Program-made: the position numbers and the translations under genes
The notes under the pieces: model-generated
Told to the model about the DNA's origin: nothing
What the model saw: the letters and a program-made list of their open reading frames with translations, nothing else
Databases searched by the model: none
Part shown: positions 43,709 to 54,768 of the stretch, one piece after another
Layout: every line of letters begins with the position of its first letter
Numbering within the stretch: the first letter of the stretch is position 1
Assembly: GCA_964030475.1 (NCBI GenBank)
Contig: CAXIPT010000008.1
Location: 2,666,141 to 2,730,140, forward strand
Reading direction: 5' to 3'
From: Tethya wilhelma
Taxonomy: Eukaryota; Porifera; Demospongiae; Tethyida; Tethyidae
Length of the DNA: 64,000 nucleotides

Positions 43709-46399
43709 ATGATACTGACTACCATGGATCACAAATCATTGGTTGTTTGGTGGATTATGAGTCTGAGTTGTCTCACTGTCATGCCACTACTAAAGGCTCA
43801 AGTGCAGCAGTGTCCAACAACTGGTTGTGGCTGTCCAGGCAGATGTTGTTTGTCTGTAGTGGAAAATTCAGAACAAGGGACACCCATTGGGATTGTAAGC
43901 AACAATGTTGACTTTGATCTACAAAGTGCCACAAATCTCCTGTACTCATTTACTAGTTCTGGCAGCCAGTTTAATGTCAATTCAGATACAGGTGAGATAT
44001 CAACTGCAGTGGAGTTTGACAGAGAAACAACAGAAAATAACTGTGTTTCATTTGGAATTAAAGTAATCAACAACGATAATGGAGCAACTAATGTGTTGTC
44101 ATTTGCTATGGAAATTTTGGATGTAAATGACAACCCACCTAGATTCAGCCGAGACAATTTCACCATATCTATTGATGAGACACCAATGGGACAGCAGCTT
44201 AGTTGTCCAGGAGGACCTCAAGCAATTTTAGCAGCTATTGATCCAGACAGTGGACAGAATGGGACTGTGACTTATAGCATTGAAACTGGATCAGGAGATG
44301 AGGTATTTGAAGTACCAAATCCTTCAAACCCCTGTGTAAGGAACATTGTGGATCTAGACAGAGATACACCACCAAGCTCATATTCACTGGTTTTGATCGC
44401 AAGAGACAATGGCACTCCGTCATTAACTTCAAGTACAATGGTTACATTCATACTAAATGACATCAATGACAACCCCCCAATGTTTGATTCATCAGTGATT
44501 AATATTACTTGGCCTGAAAATAACATTTCACAAACCGGGGTGATATATCAGTTCGAAGCAAATGACATAGATGAAGAAGGCTCTATGAATATCGAGTATT
44601 CACTGTCTTATGATCAAAATCAGATTACACCATTTGAAATTAACAGTACTAGTGGAGAATTAAAACTGACAATGCCATTGAATGCAGAGCTAACATCAGA
44701 GTATACCCTAATTGTCAATGTGTCAGACACTGGTGGCTTAACTGGAAGTATAGCTGTTACAATAACGGTAGAAGATGTCAATGAAAACAAGTCTGTCACA
44801 GTTGTGATCCCAGGAGGAGGAGAACTGATGGAGAATGAATTATCTGAAGAATCAGTTGTGATTCAGTTTGATGATATTGAAGCAACTTCTGTAAACCAAA
44901 ATAACTATGTAGTAATTCTATCTGGAGCTGAATTTTTCAATGTAACTACAAACATATTTGGAGACTCATTCAGTTTTGAAATTTTCCAAAGCACACCAGT
45001 AGACCGAGAAAGGAATGCAAGTGTTGATTTAGTTATTCAAGTTGTTCAAGGAGGAAACCCAACTTTTACTTCCAATTACTCCTATTCATACACCATCACT
45101 GACAAGAATGACAATGCTCCATACATGCCTCGATCTAGCTACTCACGTGAAGAAAGTGAACATGGTCCAGATATTTTCTTAAATCTATGTGAAGAAGCAA
45201 TGGATGATGATGATGATGTAAATGGAGAAGTGGTAGCCTATGAATTGCTAAGTGTTGTTGGTAGTAGTGGTAATGATATTACTCCTGATTTTATGAGAGC
45301 TTCAATTAATCAAAGAAATTCTCATTGTATTTTGTATGCTCCTGCAATTGACCGAGAAAAAGTTGGAGCCATTTTGACAGTTACTTTAACATTGAGAGAT
45401 GGAGGGACACCACAAATGAGCAGCAATGTGAACTTTGTTGTCAATATTTCTGACGTCAATGATAACCGACCTAAATTCCCACCGACAGTTTATATGTTCA
45501 ATGTTACTGAGAATGTTCCGAATGCTGTTGTTGGTTTTGTGGAAGCCACTGATCTAGATGATGCTTCAAATGGAAAAGTATCATATTTTTTACAGTCAGA
45601 CTCAAATACACTATTTTCAATCAACTCAAGCACAGGAGAAATCAGAACTAACAGTCCACTAGATCGGGAAGCAACGGAATCATTTGTAATTTACATCAAT
45701 GTGTCTGACAATGGTACTCCACCACTATATTCTACCACGCTGGCTGAAGTCCGAATATCAGTGACTGATGAAAATGATAACATTCCCACCTTTGCTAATC
45801 CTTCCATTCTGGTAGACATTTCCTCCGATAAGAATGTAGGTGGTGTAGTTGAAACTGTAATGGCCATCGATTTTGATTCACCTCCGAATGATCAAATTCT
45901 GTATCGTTTAGAGTACTTTTCAAACTATTTCAATGTTGATGAAATGGGTGGAGAAATTAGAGTCACACAACAGTTACCAAGTGAAGAAGCAACGTACCAT
46001 TTGGTAATCAGTGCATACAATCAAGAGTTCTTTGAGCAGAGAAACATCATCAATGTCACTATTACTGTGTCTGTATCTCAACAGCTGAGTATAGCGATCA
46101 TCGGTGGTGTATCTGGGTGTGTTGTCCTCCTGGTCATTCTAATTGCTATTGTAGCTGTTGTTTTAGTTGGAATTGTCTGCTACAGAAGACATTCAAATGA
46201 TCCTGCAATGGAGGAACATGTATATGATCAAATTGATGAACAAATGCTAAATCATGCATTGCTCCAGGATACACAGCTCACAAACAATGTTTCTTATTCA
46301 AGCAAAGTTCCTCTTAACTACCTGGTCCCTCAACAACAACAACGTCTTAATGGCTCACATGCAATGCAGTCCTCTTGGCCGAGAGAGACAGCTGTCTGA
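43709..46399 (+). CDS. Cadherin-repeat adhesion receptor 1, short tail (896 aa, one coding exon)
   Basis: Signal peptide (ATG at 43709; the ATG at codon 6 is also possible), then a short Cys-rich segment CPTTGCGCPGRCC, then about seven cadherin repeats recognised by calcium-binding linkers DVNDNPPRF, DINDNPPMF, DVNENK, DKNDNAPY, DVNDNRPKF, DENDNIPTF and LDRE/DxD motifs. The transmembrane helix is at about 794-824. The tail of about 72 residues contains HVYDQI, a potential YxxI sorting or SH2 site, and ends in ETAV, a class I PDZ ligand. No beta-catenin-binding region is seen, so it is protocadherin-like rather than classical. The whole ORF lies in one exon. It is duplicated at 48456-52061. 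Confidence 0.9.
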   Translation: MILTTMDHKSLVVWWIMSLSCLTVMPLLKAQVQQCPTTGCGCPGRCCLSVVENSEQGTPIGIVSNNVDFDLQSATNLLYSFTSSGSQFNVNSDTGEISTAVEFDRETTENNCVSFGIKVINNDNGATNVLSFAMEILDVNDNPPRFSRDNFTISIDETPMGQQLSCPGGPQAILAAIDPDSGQNGTVTYSIETGSGDEVFEVPNPSNPCVRNIVDLDRDTPPSSYSLVLIARDNGTPSLTSSTMVTFILNDINDNPPMFDSSVINITWPENNISQTGVIYQFEANDIDEEGSMNIEYSLSYDQNQITPFEINSTSGELKLTMPLNAELTSEYTLIVNVSDTGGLTGSIAVTITVEDVNENKSVTVVIPGGGELMENELSEESVVIQFDDIEATSVNQNNYVVILSGAEFFNVTTNIFGDSFSFEIFQSTPVDRERNASVDLVIQVVQGGNPTFTSNYSYSYTITDKNDNAPYMPRSSYSREESEHGPDIFLNLCEEAMDDDDDVNGEVVAYELLSVVGSSGNDITPDFMRASINQRNSHCILYAPAIDREKVGAILTVTLTLRDGGTPQMSSNVNFVVNISDVNDNRPKFPPTVYMFNVTENVPNAVVGFVEATDLDDASNGKVSYFLQSDSNTLFSINSSTGEIRTNSPLDREATESFVIYINVSDNGTPPLYSTTLAEVRISVTDENDNIPTFANPSILVDISSDKNVGGVVETVMAIDFDSPPNDQILYRLEYFSNYFNVDEMGGEIRVTQQLPSEEATYHLVISAYNQEFFEQRNIINVTITVSVSQQLSIAIIGGVSGCVVLLVILIAIVAVVLVGIVCYRRHSNDPAMEEHVYDQIDEQMLNHALLQDTQLTNNVSYSSKVPLNYLVPQQQQRLNGSHAMQSSWPRETAV
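44979..45807 (+). repeat. Sequence tract identical between the two cadherin genes (copy in cadherin 1)
   Basis: From the words gaaattttccaaagcacacc to cctttgctaatccttccattc this tract shows no difference that I can see from about 49696-50524 in cadherin 2. The flanking coding sequence differs every few dozen bases, including at silent sites. It covers roughly cadherin repeats 4 to 6. Confidence 0.8.
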
Positions 46400-46837
46400 G
46401 ATAATATATGCTATTATGAGACTAATGTTCATTATTATTGCTTGTATTATAACAATAATGCCTCTTGTAATGAGGAAACCATGTTCTAAGAATTTTACAA
46501 ACAAGAACACTACTATGTCAATATCCTGCAACTATAATGTTTATTAATTTTGTACAACTGTACAAGTTACATGTATTGTATAAAGTAAAATTTATAATAC
46601 TAAAGCACGTTGTCACATTGATCCATTACAATCTGCACTGCATGATTCACAATATCTACAATGAATAACAACAATAATAATTCTATTTGTGTTATAATAT
46701 GTTGGTAGGATTGCATTTCCTCCAGCATGATATTATTGTGCATGACTTGTCAAGTTGTTACAACTTATGGCACCAAAATCAACAAAACAATAAGATCTAA
46801 AGACAACGGAATTGTCAATAATATTGTCTGTCAGGCA
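46400..46837. other. Convergent 3' region, cadherin 1 and the small minus-strand gene
   Basis: AT-rich sequence with several aataaa-like words; no gene. Confidence 0.5.
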
Positions 46838-47743
46838 TTAGAGACGTGGTACACCCAGTCCAAGGTGAGTTCCTTTGGAGCCAAGACATCCCTTTGAACC
46901 TGCAAACAACATATGGTTACATATCTATAAATGACCCAGTCCCTATCAATTCATCGACCTACATACTTGGAGCTCTTTCAACTTGCTTGTCATCAGTCCA
47001 GTACTTGTAGCCTCGCTTTGCTCTCTGACTGGATGCTGATGGTGCACGAACCTTGTGGTCATATCCTCGTGAGTCCTTAGGGGGTCTTGGTTTCACCAAA
47101 TGGGGATTGTGTAATCTCTCCACTAAATATTTGTTGAACTCTGGATTACCCACTGGAGCAAGTGTTCCATGCTGTGTCACTGTTGCATTGGGTAAACCCA
47201 GTCTCTTCTTAGCATACTGATGTCCCCAGGACCCTGTAATTTGATATTATTGGAGTAGCTCTTACAATACTGTCACTGTCAGCTAGTTCAGTTTCACCTT
47301 GTGGGTGGCAAAATCCTACGAATTGTCCTGTGGGTAGTTGGTTCAGCTTGTATGACTACAACAATAATTAATGATATCATTAATAGCATATTCACACTTG
47401 ACCGTGGGGATATATATCTTCTGCTGGCAACATACAGTATGCACTAGTAACTGTTATTGTCACACTCCATACACAATGCATGCACACACCTTGCACCTCA
47501 GTTTGCTCCAGTGATCAGTGCGTGTGGCATATACTGTTCCAAAATCATGCCGTGACCAATGACTGAAGCTGCAATCAATAAAAAAAGTGATCATACACTC
47601 ACTTGTGCATGTCACATACTGCTTACCATGATCAGTTGTGTGTAGATGCAAGCTAGCAAATTACCACTCATTATCTATAAATTTTACCTCATTTGTTTTC
47701 CATGTGAGGATGATTCATACTTTTGTTGGTTATAGACGGCCAT
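46838..47743 (-). CDS. Small basic protein of unknown function, possibly cilia-associated (five exons, about 180 aa)
   Basis: Exons: 47688-47743 (MAVYNQQKYESSSHGKQM), about 47491-47568 (SFSHWSRHDFGTVYATRTDH), about 47298-47356 (SYKLNQLPTGQFVGF), about 46967-47235 (SWGHQYAKKRLGLP, NPEFNKYLVERLHN, DSRGYDHKVRAPS) and 46838-46900, ending in TAA. Intron phases fit. The protein is short, basic, and rich in Tyr/Trp/Pro, with no signal peptide, membrane helix or known domain. This composition recalls small microtubule inner proteins of cilia, but I do not recognise the family, and that link is a guess. It lies between the two cadherin duplicates, divergent from cadherin 2 and convergent with cadherin 1. 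Confidence 0.6.
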
Positions 47744-48455
47744 GGAGCTTGGTTTGCAGTTGCAATATCCCACTTTGATTCACGGTGATGCTTGCTCGCT
47801 CTCAATGTCATGCAGACCAGTATCAGTTTGTTTGGTCTTGTGTCTGTGGTTACAGACTAATGAATTTTGGTTTGGTCGAATGGAATTTGGTAGCCCCACC
47901 CACTTACCACAACGGGGGGCAAGGTTTGAATTCCATTTGGACAATCAATGAATTAGCGTTGAGTGAATTGGCTGCTACCTTAGCTTTCTGTTCAGCGAGT
48001 GATCACATAGACAAGTTTATACGTAGATTGTCACAGTCCTATCTAAGCCACTACAGCTGTACAGTAGAAACAAGTAACAACAGTGATAGCCGACAGACAA
48101 GATCTGATAAAGATCTCTAAGCGGGCATCACACAGTAAGTCCTGAAATTGATGTATAAACATACCCTCGTAAATACTCATGATTTGCCCAGTCCAAATTC
48201 ACAGTTATGTTTCAAAGCACAAATTGTGATGGATTTGGGTAGAATTAGTAAGTAGAATAGATTGTTTGTATCAAGGTTTGTATCTTTTTCTGAATGCTAA
48301 AAAATCCAGTAATATTAAAAGTCTATGTGCTTTGTTTATGATTGTAGCTAGAGTGTAGTTTTCTACGTAATTTGCTTGTAAATGTCTATACCACTTATTC
48401 TCACCTTTAGAAGTTTGTCTACACTGAAACAACTCGAGCTCAGTGTGAAGACGTC
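47744..48455. promoter_or_regulatory. Divergent intergenic region before cadherin 2
   Basis: 712 bp between the start of the small minus-strand gene and that of cadherin 2. An open plus-strand frame here (47785-48120) has no recognisable content. No repeat is seen. Confidence 0.35.
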
Positions 48456-51400
48456 ATGGCGAGCAAATTTGTGATTCTAGTATTATTCTGCACAAATGTC
48501 ATGCTAAAGGCTCAGCAGCAGTGTCCAACAACTGGTTGTGGCTGTCCTGGCAGATGTTGTTTGTCTGTAGTGGAAAATTCAGAACAAGGGACACCCATTG
48601 GGATTGTAAGCAGCAATGTTGACTTTGATCTACAAAGTGCCACAAATCTCCTTTACTCATTTACTAGTTCTGGCAGCCAGTTTAATGTCAATGCAGATAC
48701 AGGTGAGATATCAACTGCAGTGGAGTTTGACAGAGAAACAACAGAAAATAACTGTGTTTCATTTGGAATTCAAGTAACCAACAATGATAATAGAGCAACT
48801 AATGTGTTATCATTTGCTATGGAAATTTTGGATGTAAATGACAACCCACCTAGATTCAGCCGAGACAATTTCACCATATCTATTGATGAAACACCAACGG
48901 GTCAGCAGCTTAGTTGTCCAGGAGGACCTCAAGCAATTTTAGCAGCTTTTGATCCAGACAGTGGACAGAATGGTACTGTGACTTATAGCATTGAAACCGG
49001 GTCAGGTGATGAGATATTTGAAGTACCCAATCCTTCAAACCCCTGCGTAACGAATATTGTGGATCTAGACAGAGATGCACCACCAAGCTCATATTCACTG
49101 GTTTTGATCGCAAGAGACAATGGCACTCCGTCATTAACTTCAAGTACAATGGTTACATTCATACTAAATGACATCAATGACAACCCCCCAATGTTTGATT
49201 CATCAGAGATTAATATTACTTGGCCTGAAAATAACGTTTCACAGACCGGGGTGATATATCAGTTCGAAGCAAATGACATAGACGAAGAAGGCTCTATGAA
49301 TATTGAGTATACTCTGGTTTTAGGTCCAAATCAGGATGTACCATTTGAAATTAACAGTACTAGTGGAGAGTTAAGTCTGACAATGCCATTGAATGCAGAA
49401 TTAACATCAGAGTATATCATAACTGTCAGTGCTGCAGATACTGGTGGCTTGACTGAAAGCGTATCTGTTACAATAACCGTTGAAGATGTCAATGAAAACA
49501 AGCCTGTCTCAGTTGCGATCCCAGGAGGAGAAGAACTGATGGAGAATGAAATATGTGAAGAATCGGTTGTGATTCAGTTTGATGATATTGAAGCAACTTC
49601 TGTAAACCAAAACAACTATGTAGTAATTCTATCTGGAGCTGAATTTTTCAATGTAACTACAAACATATTTGGAAACTCTTTTTTCAACTTTGAAATTTTC
49701 CAAAGCACACCAGTAGACCGAGAAAGGAATGCAAGTGTTGATTTAGTTATTCAAGTTGTTCAAGGAGGAAACCCAACTTTTACTTCCAATTACTCCTATT
49801 CATACACCATCACTGACAAGAATGACAATGCTCCATACATGCCTCGATCTAGCTACTCACGTGAAGAAAGTGAACATGGTCCAGATATTTTCTTAAATCT
49901 ATGTGAAGAAGCAATGGATGATGATGATGATGTAAATGGAGAAGTGGTAGCCTATGAATTGCTAAGTGTTGTTGGTAGTAGTGGTAATGATATTACTCCT
50001 GATTTTATGAGAGCTTCAATTAATCAAAGAAATTCTCATTGTATTTTGTATGCTCCTGCAATTGACCGAGAAAAAGTTGGAGCCATTTTGACAGTTACTT
50101 TAACATTGAGAGATGGAGGGACACCACAAATGAGCAGCAATGTGAACTTTGTTGTCAATATTTCTGACGTCAATGATAACCGACCTAAATTCCCACCGAC
50201 AGTTTATATGTTCAATGTTACTGAGAATGTTCCGAATGCTGTTGTTGGTTTTGTGGAAGCCACTGATCTAGATGATGCTTCAAATGGAAAAGTATCATAT
50301 TTTTTACAGTCAGACTCAAATACACTATTTTCAATCAACTCAAGCACAGGAGAAATCAGAACTAACAGTCCACTAGATCGGGAAGCAACGGAATCATTTG
50401 TAATTTACATCAATGTGTCTGACAATGGTACTCCACCACTATATTCTACCACGCTGGCTGAAGTCCGAATATCAGTGACTGATGAAAATGATAACATTCC
50501 CACCTTTGCTAATCCTTCCATTCTGGTGGACATTTCTTCCAATGTGAATATAGGTGAAGTAGTCAAAACTGTAATGGCCATCGATCTTGATTCACCTCCG
50601 AATGATCAAATTCTTTATCGATTAGAGAACTTTTCAGCGTATTTCAGTGTTGATGAAATGAGTGGAGATATTAGAGTCACACAACAGTTGCCAAATGAAG
50701 AGTCAACATACCATTTGGTAATCAGTGCATACAATCAAGAGTTCTTTGAGCTAAGAAACACTGTTAATGTAACTATTGCTATTTCTATAGCAAATTCTCT
50801 GAGCATTACTGTGGTTGGTGGAATCTCTGGAGCTGTGGTTGTTTTCGTCATTTTGATTATCATCGTGTTTTGCATTACGATTTGTCTCTGCTTCAAGAAT
50901 AAACGCAATAAGGGTAAGTACGACGTTGATCACCCAAACTCAAATCTCAACAACACCAATCACACTAGAACAGACTCCAGCAAGAAGTCCATTCTCAAGA
51001 GTGCGTCCCAAGGGAATGGTGTCACTACGAGAGATCGATCCGTGCAGTTCTTTGAACGAGCTACTGAGCATCTCTACGATCACGATCAACCTGTCACTGG
51101 AGATCTTGTCCTACGAAAAGAGACGACTACAAACTTGGGGAGCAGTGACGAATCTCCTCCCATGCCTCCAAATCACGTTCCCAATGGAACCATCGGCAAC
51201 TCACCACAAGAGGCCATCGTAGACCTCGATATGAGCCCTCGTGGTGTGAATGGGATAACAGGCAACCACGCTATATCAGGGCTACATCAGCGCTACATCC
51301 ATGAACCCAGCGATGATGACCCAGTTCTCATGGGCTACTCCCAACAAACTAACGACTCTCAGGACATCAATACATACAACTCAGACGGAGAAGACGACGA

Positions 51401-52061
51401 CAGCACCATGTCCGATGATGCTTCGAACATAGCTCATTTTGGTCGAACGAGAGGCGAACATCCTGAGCTGAGCATTGAGATGAGATACCCCTCCTACCAT
51501 CACCCCCCTCCACATCTTGTGCCACATCCGCACGCCCCACACAACATGTCTCCTAACCACCCCGGCCACCACGGGCCAGTGGCCCCTCTCAGGGCGGACT
51601 TCCTAGCCGCTCACAACGCAGAGACAAACAGATACAGCTCTCCACACAACGATGACCTCACTCCCACTCACAATGGACATCAACACGAGAGCATCTTGTC
51701 GTCTCATCACACCCCCACACCTCCACACCCTCACCTGGCACACCCCAGGGTCCCTCACCACGCACCCATCACCATGCCCCACGTCAGCAGTACCCCTCCA
51801 ATTAGACATGGACCAGTTCCTTCGGCTAGTCGGCACTACCCTCAGCCGTTTGTATTCCCAGATGCCTACCCTAGAGGCACTCCCGATGGAACACACAGAT
51901 TTGACTCTTACATCCATTCATTATCAGACTATGGAGATGCATCAACCTACGCATCCACAGAACTCAATGAAGCATTAGGCTTTCATACAATAGACGCAGA
52001 GCCAGAGATATGCAGTTTAACAGCAACAGACTATGGTGACTCCGAGGAGTCTCGGTTATAG
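48456..52061 (+). CDS. Cadherin-repeat adhesion receptor 2, long tail (1201 aa, one coding exon)
   Basis: The ectodomain is a duplicate of cadherin 1: signal peptide, CPTTGCGCPGRCC, about seven cadherin repeats with the same linkers, and a transmembrane helix at about 783-812. From there on the sequence is unrelated to cadherin 1: a tail of about 390 residues. It contains SILK (845-848) and RSVQF (861-865), together a canonical-looking protein phosphatase 1 docking pair. An acidic segment (GEDDDSTMSDD) follows, then a long His/Pro-rich stretch (about 1010-1130), and the terminus ESRL, a possible class I PDZ ligand. No beta-catenin site is visible. Phosphatase docking is known for delta-protocadherins through an RVxF-type motif, which makes this tail protocadherin-like. 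It is an uninterrupted single coding exon. Confidence 0.9.
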   Translation: MASKFVILVLFCTNVMLKAQQQCPTTGCGCPGRCCLSVVENSEQGTPIGIVSSNVDFDLQSATNLLYSFTSSGSQFNVNADTGEISTAVEFDRETTENNCVSFGIQVTNNDNRATNVLSFAMEILDVNDNPPRFSRDNFTISIDETPTGQQLSCPGGPQAILAAFDPDSGQNGTVTYSIETGSGDEIFEVPNPSNPCVTNIVDLDRDAPPSSYSLVLIARDNGTPSLTSSTMVTFILNDINDNPPMFDSSEINITWPENNVSQTGVIYQFEANDIDEEGSMNIEYTLVLGPNQDVPFEINSTSGELSLTMPLNAELTSEYIITVSAADTGGLTESVSVTITVEDVNENKPVSVAIPGGEELMENEICEESVVIQFDDIEATSVNQNNYVVILSGAEFFNVTTNIFGNSFFNFEIFQSTPVDRERNASVDLVIQVVQGGNPTFTSNYSYSYTITDKNDNAPYMPRSSYSREESEHGPDIFLNLCEEAMDDDDDVNGEVVAYELLSVVGSSGNDITPDFMRASINQRNSHCILYAPAIDREKVGAILTVTLTLRDGGTPQMSSNVNFVVNISDVNDNRPKFPPTVYMFNVTENVPNAVVGFVEATDLDDASNGKVSYFLQSDSNTLFSINSSTGEIRTNSPLDREATESFVIYINVSDNGTPPLYSTTLAEVRISVTDENDNIPTFANPSILVDISSNVNIGEVVKTVMAIDLDSPPNDQILYRLENFSAYFSVDEMSGDIRVTQQLPNEESTYHLVISAYNQEFFELRNTVNVTIAISIANSLSITVVGGISGAVVVFVILIIIVFCITICLCFKNKRNKGKYDVDHPNSNLNNTNHTRTDSSKKSILKSASQGNGVTTRDRSVQFFERATEHLYDHDQPVTGDLVLRKETTTNLGSSDESPPMPPNHVPNGTIGNSPQEAIVDLDMSPRGVNGITGNHAISGLHQRYIHEPSDDDPVLMGYSQQTNDSQDINTYNSDGEDDDSTMSDDASNIAHFGRTRGEHPELSIEMRYPSYHHPPPHLVPHPHAPHNMSPNHPGHHGPVAPLRADFLAAHNAETNRYSSPHNDDLTPTHNGHQHESILSSHHTPTPPHPHLAHPRVPHHAPITMPHVSSTPPIRHGPVPSASRHYPQPFVFPDAYPRGTPDGTHRFDSYIHSLSDYGDASTYASTELNEALGFHTIDAEPEICSLTATDYGDSEESRL

Positions 52062-52105
52062 CAAGTACTACATAGAATTGAAGTCCATTTGCAAATAGGT
52101 AAGTG

Positions 52106-52108
<3 letters not shown>

Positions 52109-52167
<59 letters not shown>

Positions 52168-52174
52168 AGAGAGA
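52109..52174. repeat. (GA)n microsatellite
   Basis: About 65 bases of AG dinucleotide, interrupted once, 48 bases after the cadherin 2 stop codon, so probably within its 3' UTR. Confidence 0.95.
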
Positions 52175-52859
52175 ATGTCCTTGTGCTTGCCCTCAACCAA
52201 TTGGTACATGCATAGCAAGACTTGTTAGGTCGAGTCTGTCTGTGTAAAGAATTTGTGGGTCTGAAACCCTCCCTTGTAAACAGCAATGTACAGCCATACT
52301 TTCAAAGGGGAGAAGTGAACATTTGAGTGCCCAAATACAAACGGTTGAACTTTTTCACTGCCAAGCTGATTTGAATATGCATGACATGATAATGCCTACA
52401 CATTTTGCATGAATTCAGAACCCACTTGTCTGTTTCCATGGATACGTGTATAATTCAGTTGTGTGAGTGTGTGCGTGGGTTTGTGTGTGTGTTTGTGAGT
52501 TGTGGTCAAACTGTGTGTTCAGATGCTCTTGAGATTGGTTCAAGATAGAGTGTTTGGTTTAAGGATACTTGAAACAATTCATGAGCAGGCATCACTGACT
52601 GATTGCATTCACACTACTCCCCGTGTCTAGCACTCTAGAGAAATTCATAAAGCATTTCAATTAGGTGCAACCATCCCCCCACACACATCACCATGCCACA
52701 TGTACACAGTATGTACACCCTTTGGTGTAGACACTAAATTCATACGTGTCACATACACTCTTGAGTCAATTACAGCTACTAATAGTATGGTGTAATGCAT
52801 GTACTCATGGTATGATATGATGTCACAATGGTTCTTGGATTCACATCAACAAGTCACTT

Positions 52860-52934
52860 ATACACACACACAAACACACACATACACACACACATACACA
52901 CACACACACACTCACTCATTCACACACACTCACT

Positions 52935-52972
<38 letters not shown>
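52860..52972. repeat. (CA)n imperfect microsatellite
   Basis: CA dinucleotides broken by tactca and attca units. Confidence 0.9.
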
Positions 52973-52976
<4 letters not shown>

Positions 52977-53957
52977 TCACATCACGTCATCACGCATACA
53001 TACATGCAGGATTCTCATGATGAACTATTTATATTTAACCCACAGACCTCCTCTGGAGTCTAAATCAGATTTATTGCTGCCTTGAAAGGACATGATGAAT
53101 CTGTCACTACAGATTAGGTATGTGCAAAACTAAGTTCATTGGGTTTCTATGTACGTGTATACATCGTGTTTGTAATGATTATCACTGAGCCTTCTGGTGC
53201 GGTGATATATCAGGCCTCAAATGTCTCACCATTTTGTAACTGCTGCCTTGTGCATGTGTGTGTGTGTGTGTTTGTGTGTTTGTCGATCAGTGTTCTTGTT
53301 TAGATCATATTTTCAAATTGCCATGGAGCTGCTTTCATTCATAATTATTTTTGTGTTTTTGTTTAAACTAACAGAGTATTATCAATCTACATGTGTACAT
53401 TATAGCCTCCAATGGAGTCAAAATGTTGGCACATACTGCTTTGGTCCATTCTATAGCTGTATATATATATACCTGTGTTGTCTGCTGTAAATCCATATTT
53501 GTATTTTGAATGAGACTGTTTGTAATCATTCTTACTATTTATGTCAAAATTCAAGTCTTTTTATTGCCATGTTTTTGGTTCTTTTTTTGTCTGAATTTGT
53601 TTCCAAAAAATTTTTTTCACTCCCTGAATTCTTGTCTTGCTTTGAAAGAGAGTGGTGGTGCGTATATGGCAGGGCTGTATTGTAGCTAGCCAGCTGTCAG
53701 CTGGTATAGCCAGTCAGTGGGATGTGCCAGAATTAGGTTTACTCAAACAAAACAGAACAATTGATGTCCACGATTCAAATCAGCACCACTTGCCTGTATC
53801 CTACCTGTGGCCCATTGTTCTCATCTGAAGCTATACACCAAATGTTTGTAGTTTTGGAGCAAATGCCATCATAACAGGATCCTTCTCTTTTCAAACTGTT
53901 TTGTGTTTCAATCTCTCCCCCATCTTGATCTGTGGGTAGTATTGTATGTACAAAAGA

Positions 53958-53960
53958 TGT

Positions 53961-54019
<59 letters not shown>
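53958..54019. repeat. (TG)n microsatellite
   Basis: About 60 bases of TG dinucleotide, nearly perfect. Confidence 0.95.
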
Positions 54020-54020
<1 letters not shown>

Positions 54021-54766
54021 CTGCTCTGTGTTCAAACATTTAGTCATGGGTGTGTCTGTCTGTGTGTGTATGTGTATGTGAATTAACACATAACACGTGC
54101 ACTCTCATCTCATTGTACACTGTTATTAGTATCCTCTCACTAGTATGTGACTGTGATCCTAGTGGTGTATTACTTTCTATTCACACTGTTACTCCCCATG
54201 CCACTTCACTCTTCGTGTATCGTACAAACCCTTCACTATTGGGTATCATGTATATTGTAGCTCCCATGCTGTATTGCCTGATTCAGTGTTACAGTATTCT
54301 CAATTATAGATGCTAACATGTATATGTACACCCTCCATCGGCATGAGATCATGTGCTTCAATATTGCCCAACTAAGGGTGAGGCCACTTCTAATGGAATC
54401 CAACTACTAAAATGCCTATTTACCATTCCTTGCTAGATTGATTGCTGCATGCTTTGCTACAGAGTTTTCAGCATTCCTTCGAAAGTCTTCAGGAGACACA
54501 CTAATACGGCTGCCCAATTAGCAATTCCATACCACATTGTGCATTTCCATGGCATTATGGTGATATATAATACTATTCAGGAGCCCTTAGTAGGTCCCAT
54601 GTCACCCTTTACTGATAAGCACTACAGTACACTTGGTGGGAAGAGAGCTTTGTGACAAAACTCCTTCAGGTTAACTCACTGTGTAATGGTATCATTTCCT
54701 CTCAATTGTGTGTTTTGTATCATCTGTTACTACTTAATTGATGAACTGCTACTCTCTTTGTTCTCT

Positions 54767-54768
<2 letters not shown>

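Noticed and set aside
47785..48120. 111-codon plus-strand frame upstream of cadherin 2
   Set aside because: No recognisable content and not joined to any exon; lies in the divergent intergenic region.
52860..52972. Regularly spaced CA/TCA units that could suggest a CRISPR-like or tandem array
   Set aside because: Simple-sequence microsatellite without distinct spacers.
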